From Bacteroides sp. 51 (GTDB lineage: Bacteria; Bacteroidota; Bacteroidia; Bacteroidales; Bacteroidaceae): DNA of 64,000 bases. Positions within the stretch are counted from its first letter, which is position 1; each line of letters starts with the position of its first letter. The notes under the pieces were generated by a model. It searched no databases. It was not told the DNA's origin and saw nothing but the letters and a program-made list of their open reading frames with translations. Shown here piece after piece: positions 33,459 through 42,222 of the stretch. The translations under genes were made by a program, and so were the position numbers. The stretch is taken from contig NZ_QVMI01000016.1 in NCBI RefSeq assembly GCF_010500965.1, positions 1-64,000 of the forward strand, in the 5' to 3' direction.

Positions 33459-34187
33459 TTATTTAGCACTGATGGAATCAGTAGATTCAACTTTTGATGT
33501 AGCAGCCGTAGTACCATCTTCTGCCTGTTGAGTAGCAGCAGTGTTGGTATCGGTTTCTGTAGCAGTAGCTTTAGTCTGCTGAGAAGCTGAAGTATGGGCA
33601 TCAGGATTTCCTTTATATGCACCATATGCAGCATTCACTGCATTCAAGAAAGCACGTGTGGTAATGGTCGAAGCAGTAATAGCATCAATCTGCCCACCAT
33701 CGTTCTTCACAACCAAAGGTGACTCACCCGGATTCATTCCAACGATGCTACCTTTATTTCCTTCCTTAAACCAGATATCGGCTTTAGAACCTAACCCTGG
33801 AGTCTCAGCATGTGACAACAAAGCATAATCGTATATCTTCCCTTCAGCATCAAAACCAACAAGTACCTTTATCTCTCCGCCAAATCCTAATGTAGCAGAC
33901 TGTACAGCAGTACCTACCACCTGATCGCCGTTCTTAGCCGGATAAACAATAAACTGAACCAGCTTCTTACCATTCTTTTCTTCAAATATGGTATCGCATT
34001 CGGCTACAGGATTGTTTGTAAACTCAGGCACAACGTTCTTCAACGCATCATTCAGCGTTTTCATATTTGCAGCCGCAATGGGTTCTTTGGTTAACTCATT
34101 GACGTATGCAAGTAGCCCTACAGCAACAACAGTTACGCCTGTTAGGACTAATAGCATATTTTTAAGTGATGACTCTAACTTTTTCAT
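33459..34187 (-). CDS. rnfG: Rnf complex subunit RnfG (covalent flavoprotein)
   Basis: A 242-residue protein with an N-terminal membrane helix (MLLVLTGVTVVAVGLLAYV) and a periplasmic FMN-binding domain. The flavinylation motif is DAITASTITT (168-177); by alignment with the family motif SGAT, T174 should carry FMN through a phosphoester bond. The C-terminal tail (about 195-242) is low-complexity, rich in Thr, Ala and Gln. It overlaps rnfD by four bases (ATGA), which indicates translational coupling. No ApbE flavin transferase is visible in this window; it must lie elsewhere. Confidence 0.94.
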   Translation of the reverse strand: MKKLESSLKNMLLVLTGVTVVAVGLLAYVNELTKEPIAAANMKTLNDALKNVVPEFTNNPVAECDTIFEEKNGKKLVQFIVYPAKNGDQVVGTAVQSATLGFGGEIKVLVGFDAEGKIYDYALLSHAETPGLGSKADIWFKEGNKGSIVGMNPGESPLVVKNDGGQIDAITASTITTRAFLNAVNAAYGAYKGNPDAHTSASQQTKATATETDTNTAATQQAEDGTTAATSKVESTDSISAK

Positions 34188-35179
34188 TTCTTTTTTGCCA
34201 CCTCCCCAAAGCGTTTTGGTTTACAATACATATTAATAAGCGGAGTAAATGCATTCATAATCAGAATAGCAAATGACATTCCTTCGGGATAAGCGCCAAA
34301 CAAACGAATCACCACAGTCAGTATACCAATAGCCACCCCGTAGATCAACATTCCTTTTTTACTCATAGGAGAAGTTACATAATCGGTCGCCATGAAAATA
34401 GCGCCCAGCATCAAACCTCCCGAAAGTAGTTGAATGACCGGAGATACATAAACTTCAGGATTCACGAAATACATGATACCGGAGAATATGAATACAGTAC
34501 CCAGGATGGAAACCGGTATATGCCAGGTGATAATCTTTCTCCATAACATATACACCAAACCAATTAACAAGGCAACAGCACTGATTTCACCAATACAACC
34601 CGGATTATTACCTATAAATAAGTCTAATGAACTTGGCAGATCAGCCAAAGTTGTATTAGGGTCATTGTGAATAATCCGCTTCATTATAGCAAGAGGCGTT
34701 GCAGCAGTTTCAACATCCACATACGAGCCTAATTGTCCGACAACCGGCCAGGTAGTCATTTGTACCGGGAACGAAAGCAACAGGAACACACGACCTGCCA
34801 ATGCAGGGTTGAATGGATTGTTACCTAAACCACCGAATGACATCTTCCCTACTCCGATAGCAAATAACGCACCAATGATGATGATCCAGATCGGAAGGTT
34901 AGACGGTAAGTTGAATGCCAACAGCACACCTGTAATAGCAGCCGAACCATCGCATATTGAATTTGTATTTTTTCTCAGAATGTATTTGGCAATTACCCAC
35001 TCGAACAGCATACAAGCGATGACCGATGTAGCAGTAACAACCAACGCCCCTAAACCATAAAAAGCAAGTGATGCAATAAAAGCAGGTACCAGTGCAATCA
35101 ACACACCGTACATATTCTTCTGTATGCTATCTCCACTATGCACATGGGGCGATAAGGATACGATTAATTTCTTTTCCAT
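34184..35179 (-). CDS. rnfD: Rnf complex subunit RnfD
   Basis: A 331-residue inner-membrane protein with about nine helices. It begins MEKKLIVSLSPHVHSGDSI, shows GNNPFNPALAGRVFLLLSFP, and carries the flavinylation motif ETAATPLAIM, where T161 is the expected FMN threonine (family motif SGAT). Toward the end it has YPEGMSFAILIMNAFTPLIN, typical of RnfD. It starts 8 bases after rnfC and overlaps rnfG. Confidence 0.95.
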   Translation of the reverse strand: MEKKLIVSLSPHVHSGDSIQKNMYGVLIALVPAFIASLAFYGLGALVVTATSVIACMLFEWVIAKYILRKNTNSICDGSAAITGVLLAFNLPSNLPIWIIIIGALFAIGVGKMSFGGLGNNPFNPALAGRVFLLLSFPVQMTTWPVVGQLGSYVDVETAATPLAIMKRIIHNDPNTTLADLPSSLDLFIGNNPGCIGEISAVALLIGLVYMLWRKIITWHIPVSILGTVFIFSGIMYFVNPEVYVSPVIQLLSGGLMLGAIFMATDYVTSPMSKKGMLIYGVAIGILTVVIRLFGAYPEGMSFAILIMNAFTPLINMYCKPKRFGEVAKKK

Positions 35180-35187
35180 ATATCAGA

Positions 35188-36525
35188 TTAGTTTTTAGCT
35201 TGACGTGAACGAATCATTGCACCGACTTTAGCCTTTCCTAAGCGACAATAGTCAAGCAACGGCAAACGGGCAGGACAAGTGAACTGGCAGGAACCGCACT
35301 CAATACAATCCATGATGTGTTCTCTTTCCATTCTTTCAAAATCTCCATTTTCGGCCAATACCGACAGCAAATAAGGTTCCAATCCCATCGGACAAGCACC
35401 TACACACTTACCACAACGAATACAACTTTTAGCCTCACCACGTTTAGCCTCTTTGATATTCATAATCAGGATACCTGAGCTTCCTTTGGCAGTGGGCACA
35501 TCTGTGTTCACCAACGCTTTACCCATCATAGGACCGCCACTGATAATCTTGCCGGTATCTTCGGGCAAACCACCGCACGCTTCAATCAACTGCTTCATCG
35601 GGGTACCGATACGAGCCATAAAGTTGGATGGTTGCTTAACCGACTTTCCGGTTATGGTAATCACACGTTCAAACAACGGTTTGTTTTTCTGAACAGCTTC
35701 ATAAACCGCAAACGCAGTACCCACATTCTGAACAACCGCACCTACGGAAATAGGCAGAGCGCCACTGGCTACCTGACGAGACATCACAGCATCAATCAGC
35801 TGCTTTTCACCTCCCTGAGGATATTGCACCTTGAGAGGCACAACAGTAATACCTGCATACCCGGAAGCAACTTTCTTCATCAATTCAATAGCATCGGGCT
35901 TATTATTTTCAATGCCGATAAATGCTTTATTCACTTTAACCGCTTTCATGAGGATGTTTACCCCTACCATGATTTCTTCGGCATGTTCCAACATAAGTTG
36001 GTGGTCGGCCGTAAGATACGGTTCACACTCTACGGCATTTATAATGATGCACTCGGCCTTTGCTGTGGGAGGAGGAGTCAGTTTCACCTGAGTAGGGAAA
36101 CACGCGCCACCAAGTCCTACAATACCGGCACTTGCAATCTTCTTAACAATTTCCTCCGATGAGAGGCTACAATCTTTTATCAGGTCGGGAGTACGATCGA
36201 TGTTTTCCTCCCACTCATCACCATCAACATCAATGAAGATCGCCGGTTTGGCATATCCACTGGCATCAACAATCGAATCAATCTTAGTTACTTTACCACT
36301 GACAGATGAATGGACGGCTGCCGATACAAAGCCACCAGCCTCGGCAATCAATGTCCCTACCTTTACTACATCACCCTTTGCCACAACAGGTTTCGCAGGA
36401 GCACCGATATGCTGCCCTAATAGAATCACTGCCTTTTCGGGGACAGCCGCAGTTATGATGGATTGATGCGCTGAAAATTTATTTTCGTGTGGATGAACTC
36501 CACCAATTGAAAATGTCTTCAACAT
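35188..36525 (-). CDS. rnfC: Rnf complex subunit RnfC
   Basis: A 445-residue peripheral subunit. It starts KTFSIGGVHPHENKFSA, has the NADH/FMN-site run GLGGACFPTQVKLTPP and a SLBB-like region, and two 4Fe-4S motifs near the C-terminus (CIRCGKCVGACP and CIECGSCQFTCP). RnfC is the NADH-facing end of the complex and passes electrons to RnfB. The length is typical of Bacteroidetes forms, which lack the long C-terminal repeats found in enterobacteria. Confidence 0.95.
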   Translation of the reverse strand: MLKTFSIGGVHPHENKFSAHQSIITAAVPEKAVILLGQHIGAPAKPVVAKGDVVKVGTLIAEAGGFVSAAVHSSVSGKVTKIDSIVDASGYAKPAIFIDVDGDEWEENIDRTPDLIKDCSLSSEEIVKKIASAGIVGLGGACFPTQVKLTPPPTAKAECIIINAVECEPYLTADHQLMLEHAEEIMVGVNILMKAVKVNKAFIGIENNKPDAIELMKKVASGYAGITVVPLKVQYPQGGEKQLIDAVMSRQVASGALPISVGAVVQNVGTAFAVYEAVQKNKPLFERVITITGKSVKQPSNFMARIGTPMKQLIEACGGLPEDTGKIISGGPMMGKALVNTDVPTAKGSSGILIMNIKEAKRGEAKSCIRCGKCVGACPMGLEPYLLSVLAENGDFERMEREHIMDCIECGSCQFTCPARLPLLDYCRLGKAKVGAMIRSRQAKN

Positions 36526-36562
36526 ACAGTTATGTATTTAATTCTGTTATTACTCTTATTTC

Positions 36563-37429
36563 TTACGCTTCGGCCACCGGAGCTACTTCTTTCACCTCTT
36601 CTTTGGGTTTACGAGGAGGGAAATTCTCTTCGATAATCGTATGTTGCGGACAAACCTCAACGCACTTACGGCATAGCTTACATTTATTAAAGTCAATATA
36701 AGCCAGGTTATTCTCCAATGTGATAGCTTCGAACGAACAAGCTTTTACACACTTGCCACAACCGATACAACCTACTTCACAAGCTTTACGAGTAACCGCC
36801 CCTTTATCCTTATTTACACAGGATACATACACACGGCGAGACTTCTTTCCTTTGGCACGAAGTTCAATAATCGACTTCGGACAAGCCTTCACACATGCGC
36901 CACAAGCCGTACACTTATCTTCCACTACTTCAGGAAGCCCGGTTTCCGGATTCATGTGGATAGCATCAAACTGGCAAACAGAAACACAGTCTCCACATCC
37001 CAGACATCCATAACTACATCCGGTTTCGCCACCGTAAAGAGAAGCAGCAATCGCACAGCTTACAGCACCGTCATACATATTTGTACGAGGACGCTTTGCA
37101 CACGATCCGCTACATCTAACCACAGCAAGCATTGGCTCGGCAGTTCCGGCATCCCTACCTAATATGGATGCTATCTGAACCATCAATTCCTGGCCACCTA
37201 CCGGACAAAACTTTCCATCAAGTGTGTCTGCTTTTACACAGGCATCGGCAAACCCTGAACAACCGGGAAAGCCACAACCTCCACAGTTAGCCTGAGGAAG
37301 TATTTCTGCTACCTGAGCAATTCGCGGGTCTTCATACACAGCAAATTTCTTAGAAGCTGCATAAAGAATAACGGCTATAACAAGCGCTATTGCTCCCAAT
37401 GAAATTACTGCAATCAGAATCAAATTCAT
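36563..37429 (-). CDS. rnfB: Rnf complex subunit RnfB (ferredoxin-type)
   Basis: A 288-residue protein with an N-terminal membrane helix (LILIAVISLGAIALVIAVILYA), the Fe-S domain CGGCGFPGCSGFADAC, and four ferredoxin-like CxxCxxC units (CLGCGDCVSVCQ, CTACGACVKACP, CIGCGKCVKACS, CKLCRKCVEVCP). It accepts electrons from, or gives them to, soluble ferredoxin. It ends in a Lys/Glu/Val-rich tail. It lies three bases after the RseC-like gene and 37 bases before rnfC. Confidence 0.95.
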   Translation of the reverse strand: MNLILIAVISLGAIALVIAVILYAASKKFAVYEDPRIAQVAEILPQANCGGCGFPGCSGFADACVKADTLDGKFCPVGGQELMVQIASILGRDAGTAEPMLAVVRCSGSCAKRPRTNMYDGAVSCAIAASLYGGETGCSYGCLGCGDCVSVCQFDAIHMNPETGLPEVVEDKCTACGACVKACPKSIIELRAKGKKSRRVYVSCVNKDKGAVTRKACEVGCIGCGKCVKACSFEAITLENNLAYIDFNKCKLCRKCVEVCPQHTIIEENFPPRKPKEEVKEVAPVAEA

Positions 37430-37432
37430 AAA

Positions 37433-37855
37433 TTAGCTATTTATAGGTTTTATTGTAAATGAAAAATTCTTTTTCAATTTGGCTCTATTCAGCCACACCA
37501 CAAAGTAATAAGGGACAAGTAAGCCCAACGATATAAGACCGGACAGCAGTTCATTGCCACCCGAAACATGCATAAATATGAAAAGAGAAATAACTAAAAC
37601 TAAAAAAGGAATGAAAAAGGCCAGAAGTACAGCCATCATTCCCATAGAGGTTTCTCCAACAACAGTTACCTGATCTCCTGGTTTATAAGAGGAATAAGGT
37701 GCACTGATTTCAAGTATCTTTTCTTTGCTATCGGCCGAAGAACAGTGCCCCTTGACACTACAAGCCACACATGCCGATGTCTGGATGATTCTCACAAAAA
37801 CATGAGCATCATCTATGTTTTCCACGATACCTTGATGAGTTATTACATTAGCCAT
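37433..37855 (-). CDS. RseC/MucC-family protein leading the rnf operon
   Basis: A 140-residue protein of the SoxR-reducing/RseC family. The N-terminal soluble part carries cysteines in SACVACSVKGHCSS, followed by PYSSYKPGDQVTVVGETSMGM, and two transmembrane helices (MMAVLLAFFIPFLVLVISLFIF and LLSGLISLGLLVPYYFVVWL). It is the first gene of the rnf operon in Bacteroidetes and probably assists the complex by a redox role not yet defined. A -7 box lies at 37883-37890. Confidence 0.88.
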   Translation of the reverse strand: MANVITHQGIVENIDDAHVFVRIIQTSACVACSVKGHCSSADSKEKILEISAPYSSYKPGDQVTVVGETSMGMMAVLLAFFIPFLVLVISLFIFMHVSGGNELLSGLISLGLLVPYYFVVWLNRAKLKKNFSFTIKPINS

Positions 37856-37882
37856 TTTGCAAACTGAAGATTACAAATTGCG

Positions 37883-37890
37883 GCAAATTT
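37883..37890 (-). promoter_or_regulatory. -7 box of the rseC-rnf operon
   Basis: The minus strand reads TAAATTTG, 27 bases ahead of the first start codon of the operon. Confidence 0.5.
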
Positions 37891-37974
37891 AAGCATATTT
37901 TATAAACCACGAAGCATTCGGTTGTTTTTTCTATGTAATAAATTGGTCTTTTTAGGTTTATTTTCAAATCAACA

Positions 37975-38018
37975 ATAAAGCCCGCAATTGGAAAACTTTT
38001 TCCAATTGCGGGCTTTAT
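37975..38018 (-). terminator. Terminator of the DUF3078 gene
   Basis: A 21-bp perfect inverted repeat (37975-37995 with 37998-38018), GC-rich in the middle (AAGCCCGCAATTGG) with A/T tails on both sides, 63 bases after the DUF3078 stop. It could act in both directions. Confidence 0.75.
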
Positions 38019-38081
38019 GTTTCTATTTGCCAGATTTTACTGCCAAACCCTAAAAACAGTCTAGCAAAAACATCTTTTTAG

Positions 38082-39446
38082 TTACCATTTATAATTAATA
38101 CCGAAACTTAGCAACTCCTGAAGTTGAAAGTAACTATGGTCGTCTACACGCTTAGCACCATCATCAAAGCGGGCATGTACAAAAAGCTTTGTCGACAAAT
38201 AACGATTCAACACAAAGTTGACCGTATTCTCCCACTCGGCTTCCACTTTATCATAATTGGTAAAGCAGTACAAACGGGAATCAAGTACAACGGAAGGGAT
38301 AATCTTCCAGGAAAGCGTGGTCTGTATTTTCGAACCGAAGTCCTGCAATGTCGATTTACCTTCGTCCAGTCCAAACTTGGTTTCATCTACCTTATCCAGT
38401 CCTACATAACGCAAATTATATGCCAACGGCGAAACGAAAACCGAAAGATTCATATCCTTTGTCTTCTTCTTATAGTCCATACCGATACTGAGTATCAAAT
38501 TGGCCGGAGCCATAAAAGCAGACTGAACTTCATTAGAGTTCGTTTTATAATTGCGAAAGAACTGTGTGTTGAATTCACCCGAAATGGTATAATACCAATT
38601 ATAAGCTGCCTGAATACCTAGTTTACTATATAGGCGCAAAAGGTCGGAATTCATCTTATAACTATGCATTGTATCGGCATCATTTGTTATAAAACCCACT
38701 TTAGCTTCAAACATGTTTTCAAACTGAACCTTTTCCTTATCATTATAATTAGCAAAAAGTTGAAGATAACCCAACATAGACTTATTACTATCTCCCCCTT
38801 TATGCCAGTTATCGGAAATATAGTTCTGTGTCAGTTGTAATGAGCCATTCCCACCGGTTATCCAGAAGTTCGGTTTATGGATAACCACTTCAGCCTCTCC
38901 TACTTCCACCCCTATAGGGTCTGGTTTGAACAGAGACAAAACAGATGTCTTGGGAGAAGGCTCTACCCCAATATCCTCACGGAATGCCTGACGGCTTCTT
39001 ATTTCATCTTCAGTAGTGACAATTAGTTCAGGATGATTAATATAAGTATTTAGCAATACCTTGTTTACTTGCTTGTTCGTCCGGTCAACAGCCGTAAAAG
39101 CGTTTTCATTGAAAGGCAACATTTTCTCCGGACGTGTATCAGCAGTCGTTTCAAACGGCTGAAACTCCCAGGTCATTTCATTGATCTGATCAACAGGAGC
39201 ATGATAAAATGCAAGCGGAGTAAAAAGACGGTAGTAGTAAGGATTAGGAGCAATATACCGCAAAGGGTATTGACTACGATTCAAAGAGTCGAGCGAACCA
39301 AAGTAATACTGATAAAGTAAAGATGGCATCGAATCTTGCTGTAATACAACATCTTTAGTTTTCGTAGCAGAGGGCGCAGCACCTTGTCCTGTAGCAGAGA
39401 AAGTAACAAAAATAATCGTGATTAACAGTAGACAATATTTCTTCAT
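38082..39446 (-). CDS. DUF3078 family outer-membrane protein
   Basis: A 454-residue protein with a signal peptide (YCLLLITIIFVTFSATGQ). It shows the DUF3078 hallmark NWHKGGDSN followed by barrel strands (GYLQLFANYNDKEKVQFENMFEAKVGF, YNWYYTISGEFNTQFFRN, ILSIGMDYKKKTKDMNLSVFVSP), and the last strand LLSFGINYKW ends in an aromatic residue. An outer-membrane location is likely; function unknown. Promoter box at 39467-39474. Confidence 0.85.
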   Translation of the reverse strand: MKKYCLLLITIIFVTFSATGQGAAPSATKTKDVVLQQDSMPSLLYQYYFGSLDSLNRSQYPLRYIAPNPYYYRLFTPLAFYHAPVDQINEMTWEFQPFETTADTRPEKMLPFNENAFTAVDRTNKQVNKVLLNTYINHPELIVTTEDEIRSRQAFREDIGVEPSPKTSVLSLFKPDPIGVEVGEAEVVIHKPNFWITGGNGSLQLTQNYISDNWHKGGDSNKSMLGYLQLFANYNDKEKVQFENMFEAKVGFITNDADTMHSYKMNSDLLRLYSKLGIQAAYNWYYTISGEFNTQFFRNYKTNSNEVQSAFMAPANLILSIGMDYKKKTKDMNLSVFVSPLAYNLRYVGLDKVDETKFGLDEGKSTLQDFGSKIQTTLSWKIIPSVVLDSRLYCFTNYDKVEAEWENTVNFVLNRYLSTKLFVHARFDDGAKRVDDHSYFQLQELLSFGINYKW

Positions 39447-39466
39447 AATTATACGGTATTTGGGCG

Positions 39467-39474
39467 CAAAAGTA
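39467..39474 (-). promoter_or_regulatory. -7 box of the DUF3078 gene
   Basis: The minus strand reads TACTTTTG, 20 bases ahead of the start codon. Confidence 0.5.
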
Positions 39475-39530
39475 CATTAAATAAATGAAATAATTAACAG
39501 AAAAAGAGAGAAAGGTACATCTTATATAAT

Positions 39531-39609
39531 GGTTAATAAAATAATTCCGGAAATAACCCTCTCATAACCCCAAAATAACCCTATTTTTAATCTCTCATCT
39601 TTAATTTTA
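39531..39609 (+). promoter_or_regulatory. Operator and promoter of the GH125-GH43 operon
   Basis: GGTTAATAAAATAATTC (39531-39547) is followed by three ATAACCC heptamers at 39553, 39564 and 39575, exactly 11 bp apart. A -7-like TAATTTTA lies at 39602-39609, so the last heptamer sits where the -33 element should be (20 bases between). The GH92 promoter at 45009-45089 has the same layout. The site is a strong candidate target of the SARP-like regulator at 42223-44745. Confidence 0.7.
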
Positions 39610-39639
39610 GGCTATAATTAATTTTAAAATATAAGAACC

Positions 39640-41115
39640 ATGAGAATCAAGCTTAAAAAGCTACATGTTGTTGCTGCATTGGCTTTACTGACAGGAGTAC
39701 CTGCAACAAGTTCAAACCTAACTCTTGCCCAAGATAACACACTGGTCATAAGCCACAGCCGGGAAGAAGTGAAATACAAGACAAATCGCCCCCCCGTTAA
39801 GAAACGTCTATTTACCTCAAAAGCAGTTGAAGAAGAGATTGTACGTGTAAAAAAGCTGCTTTCAAATCCTAAATTGGCATGGATGTTTGAGAATTGTTTT
39901 CCAAACACATTGGAAACAACAGTGCATTACCGAACAACCGACGGCAAACCGGATACCTTTGTTTATACCGGCGATATTCATGCCATGTGGCTCCGCGACT
40001 CCGGCGCTCAGGTGTGGCCGTATGTACAACTGGCAAACAGAGATCCGGAACTGAAAAAGATGCTGGCCGGAGTTATCAACCGCCAGTTCAAGTGTATTCT
40101 GATCGACCCGTATGCCAATGCATTCAATGACGGCGCCATACCCGATGGGCATTGGATGAGCGACATGACGGATATGAAACCGGAATTGCATGAGCGCAAA
40201 TGGGAAATCGACTCTTTATGCTACCCTCTCCGATTGGCATATCACTACTGGAAAACAACAGGAGACACCAGCGTATTCAGCGAAAACTGGCTTAAAGCCA
40301 TTGAGCTGGTGTTACAAACATTCAGGGAACAACAAAGAAAAGAAGGAGTTGGACCGTATAAATTTCAGCGTAAATCGGAACGTGCTTTGGATACATTGAA
40401 CAACGATGGCTTGGGAGCACCGGTTAAACCTGTTGGCTTGATCGTTTCCAGCTTCCGTCCGTCCGATGATGCAACTACACTGCAATTCCTCGTACCATCC
40501 AATTTCTTTGCTGTTAGTTCGCTCCGCAAAGCAGCCGAAATTCTTGAAACTGTAAATGGAAAAACTACTCTGGCCCAAGAGTGTACAGCACTTGCCCGGG
40601 AAGTAGAAACTGCTTTAAAGAAATATGCTACCTACAACCATTCGAAATATGGAACTATCTATGCCTTCGAAGTAGACGGATTCGGAAATCATTACCTTAT
40701 GGATGATGCCAATGTTCCCAGTCTGCTAGCCATGCCTTATCTCGGCGATATAGACGTGAATGACCCGATCTACCAAAACACCCGCAATTATGTATGGAGT
40801 GAAGATAATCCTTACTTCTTCAAAGGGAAAGCCGGCGAAGGAATCGGAGGTCCGCACATTGGTTACGACATGATCTGGCCCATGAGCATTATGATGAAAG
40901 CCTTCACCAGCCAATCCGATGAAGAGATAAAGGCTTGCGTCAAGATGTTGATGGATACAGATGCCGACACCGGATTTATGCACGAGTCTTTCCATAAAGA
41001 CGATCCTAAGAACTTCACCCGCGCTTGGTTTGCCTGGCAGAATACCTTGTTTGGCGAACTGATTTTAAAATTAGTAAATGAAGGAAAAGTTGATTTACTC
41101 AATAGTATTAAATAA
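39640..41115 (+). CDS. GH125 exo-alpha-1,6-mannosidase
   Basis: A 491-residue secreted enzyme with a signal peptide (KLHVVAALALLTGVPATSS). GH125 features are PNTLETTVHYR, YTGDIHAMWLRDSGAQVWPY, NAFNDGAIPDGHWMSDMTDMKPELHERKWEIDS, RPSDDATTLQFLVPSNFFAV and GEGIGGPHIGYDMIWPM, where acidic residues of the metal-free inverting mechanism lie. The family cuts non-reducing alpha-1,6-linked mannose, as in N-glycan cores and yeast mannan. It is followed after 10 bases by the GH43 gene, and its promoter carries the heptamer triad. Confidence 0.9.
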   Translation: MRIKLKKLHVVAALALLTGVPATSSNLTLAQDNTLVISHSREEVKYKTNRPPVKKRLFTSKAVEEEIVRVKKLLSNPKLAWMFENCFPNTLETTVHYRTTDGKPDTFVYTGDIHAMWLRDSGAQVWPYVQLANRDPELKKMLAGVINRQFKCILIDPYANAFNDGAIPDGHWMSDMTDMKPELHERKWEIDSLCYPLRLAYHYWKTTGDTSVFSENWLKAIELVLQTFREQQRKEGVGPYKFQRKSERALDTLNNDGLGAPVKPVGLIVSSFRPSDDATTLQFLVPSNFFAVSSLRKAAEILETVNGKTTLAQECTALAREVETALKKYATYNHSKYGTIYAFEVDGFGNHYLMDDANVPSLLAMPYLGDIDVNDPIYQNTRNYVWSEDNPYFFKGKAGEGIGGPHIGYDMIWPMSIMMKAFTSQSDEEIKACVKMLMDTDADTGFMHESFHKDDPKNFTRAWFAWQNTLFGELILKLVNEGKVDLLNSIK

Positions 41116-41125
41116 GAAAGCTCCT

Positions 41126-42103
41126 ATGAAAAAAGTATTTTACCTTATGATTGCCTCTGCTTTTCTAGTCTCATGCAATCAATCCAATAAAAAAGCAGAG
41201 ATGAGTGGAAATCCACTGTTCGAGGGCTGGTATGCCGACCCGGAAGCCATTATTTACGATGATACATACTGGATTTACCCTACATGGAGCGATGAATACG
41301 AAAATCAGATCTTCTTTGACTGTTTTTCTTCTAAAGATTTAGTCACATGGACAAAGCACAGTAACATTCTGGATACAACCGAGGTTAAATGGGCAAAAAG
41401 AGCCATGTGGGCTCCATCGGTAATTAAAAACAAGAATAAATACTACCTCTTCTTCGGAGCTAACGACGTGCATCCCGGAGAAACCGGAGGCATCGGTGTA
41501 GCAATCAGCGACCGCCCGGAAGGACCATACAAAGACCTGATCAACAAACCTCTGATTCAGGAAAATGTGAACGGTGCACAGCCCATCGACCAATTTGTAT
41601 TCAGAGATGAAGATGGTACACATTATATGTATTATGGCGGGTGGGGTCATTGCAATATGGTGAAATTGAATGATGATTTTACCGACCTTGTTCCTTTCGA
41701 TGATGGTACGTTATATAAGGAAGTAACTCCCGAAAACTATGTCGAAGGCCCTTTCATGCTTAAGAAAAACGGCAAATATTATTTTATGTGGAGCGAAGGT
41801 GGCTGGGGCAGTCCGGATTATTGCGTAGCTTACGCCATTTCCGACTCTCCTTTCGGTCCATTCGAACGTATAGGAAAGATCCTGGAACAGGATTCAACGG
41901 TAGCTACAAGTGCGGGGCATCACTCCATTATTCACATTCCGAATACGGAGCATTATTATATTGTCTATCACCGTCGTCCCTTGGGCGATGATGCACGCGA
42001 CCATAGAGTTACCTGCATTGAGAAACTTACCTTTGATGAGAACGGATACATCAATCCTGTAAAAATTACGTTTGAAGGTGTAGAGGCAATGAAGATCAAA
42101 TAA
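41126..42103 (+). CDS. GH43 family glycosidase, lipoprotein
   Basis: A 325-residue five-bladed propeller glycosidase. The start at ATG 41126 gives a clean lipoprotein signal (YLMIASAFLVSC, Cys17); the longer frame from 41078 would bury it. Catalytic acidic residues are expected in GWYADPEAIIYDD (base), DQFVFRDEDGTH (pKa modulator) and YVEGPFMLKKNGKYYFMWSE (acid). A metal/His segment is SAGHHSIIHIP. GH43 members act on arabinose, xylose or galactofuranose links, so this enzyme probably removes a side-branch sugar from the mannan-type substrate of its neighbours. Confidence 0.85.
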   Translation: MKKVFYLMIASAFLVSCNQSNKKAEMSGNPLFEGWYADPEAIIYDDTYWIYPTWSDEYENQIFFDCFSSKDLVTWTKHSNILDTTEVKWAKRAMWAPSVIKNKNKYYLFFGANDVHPGETGGIGVAISDRPEGPYKDLINKPLIQENVNGAQPIDQFVFRDEDGTHYMYYGGWGHCNMVKLNDDFTDLVPFDDGTLYKEVTPENYVEGPFMLKKNGKYYFMWSEGGWGSPDYCVAYAISDSPFGPFERIGKILEQDSTVATSAGHHSIIHIPNTEHYYIVYHRRPLGDDARDHRVTCIEKLTFDENGYINPVKITFEGVEAMKIK

Positions 42104-42132
42104 TCCCTTGTCAAAAGGAGTTTGACAAGGGA
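42104..42132 (+). terminator. Terminator after the GH43 gene
   Basis: A 12-bp perfect stem (42104-42115 with 42121-42132) with a 5-base loop, starting right after the stop codon and followed by GAAAAAA. On the minus strand the A run reads as T and may also serve the regulator gene. Confidence 0.65.
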
Positions 42133-42142
42133 GAAAAAAGGT

Positions 42143-42198
42143 CTAGGGCATACCACTGTGATGCCTAGGGGATCACAGTGGTATGCCCTAGGCATCAC
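42143..42198. repeat. Two mutually exclusive stems built from one repeated word
   Basis: Bases 42143-42162 pair perfectly with 42172-42191 (20 bp). Bases 42157-42169 also pair perfectly with 42186-42198 (13 bp). The two stems share bases, so only one can form at a time. They lie between the convergent ends of GH43 and the regulator gene. Confidence 0.75.
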
Positions 42199-42222
42199 AA
42201 TGACATCAATCAAACAAAATAT

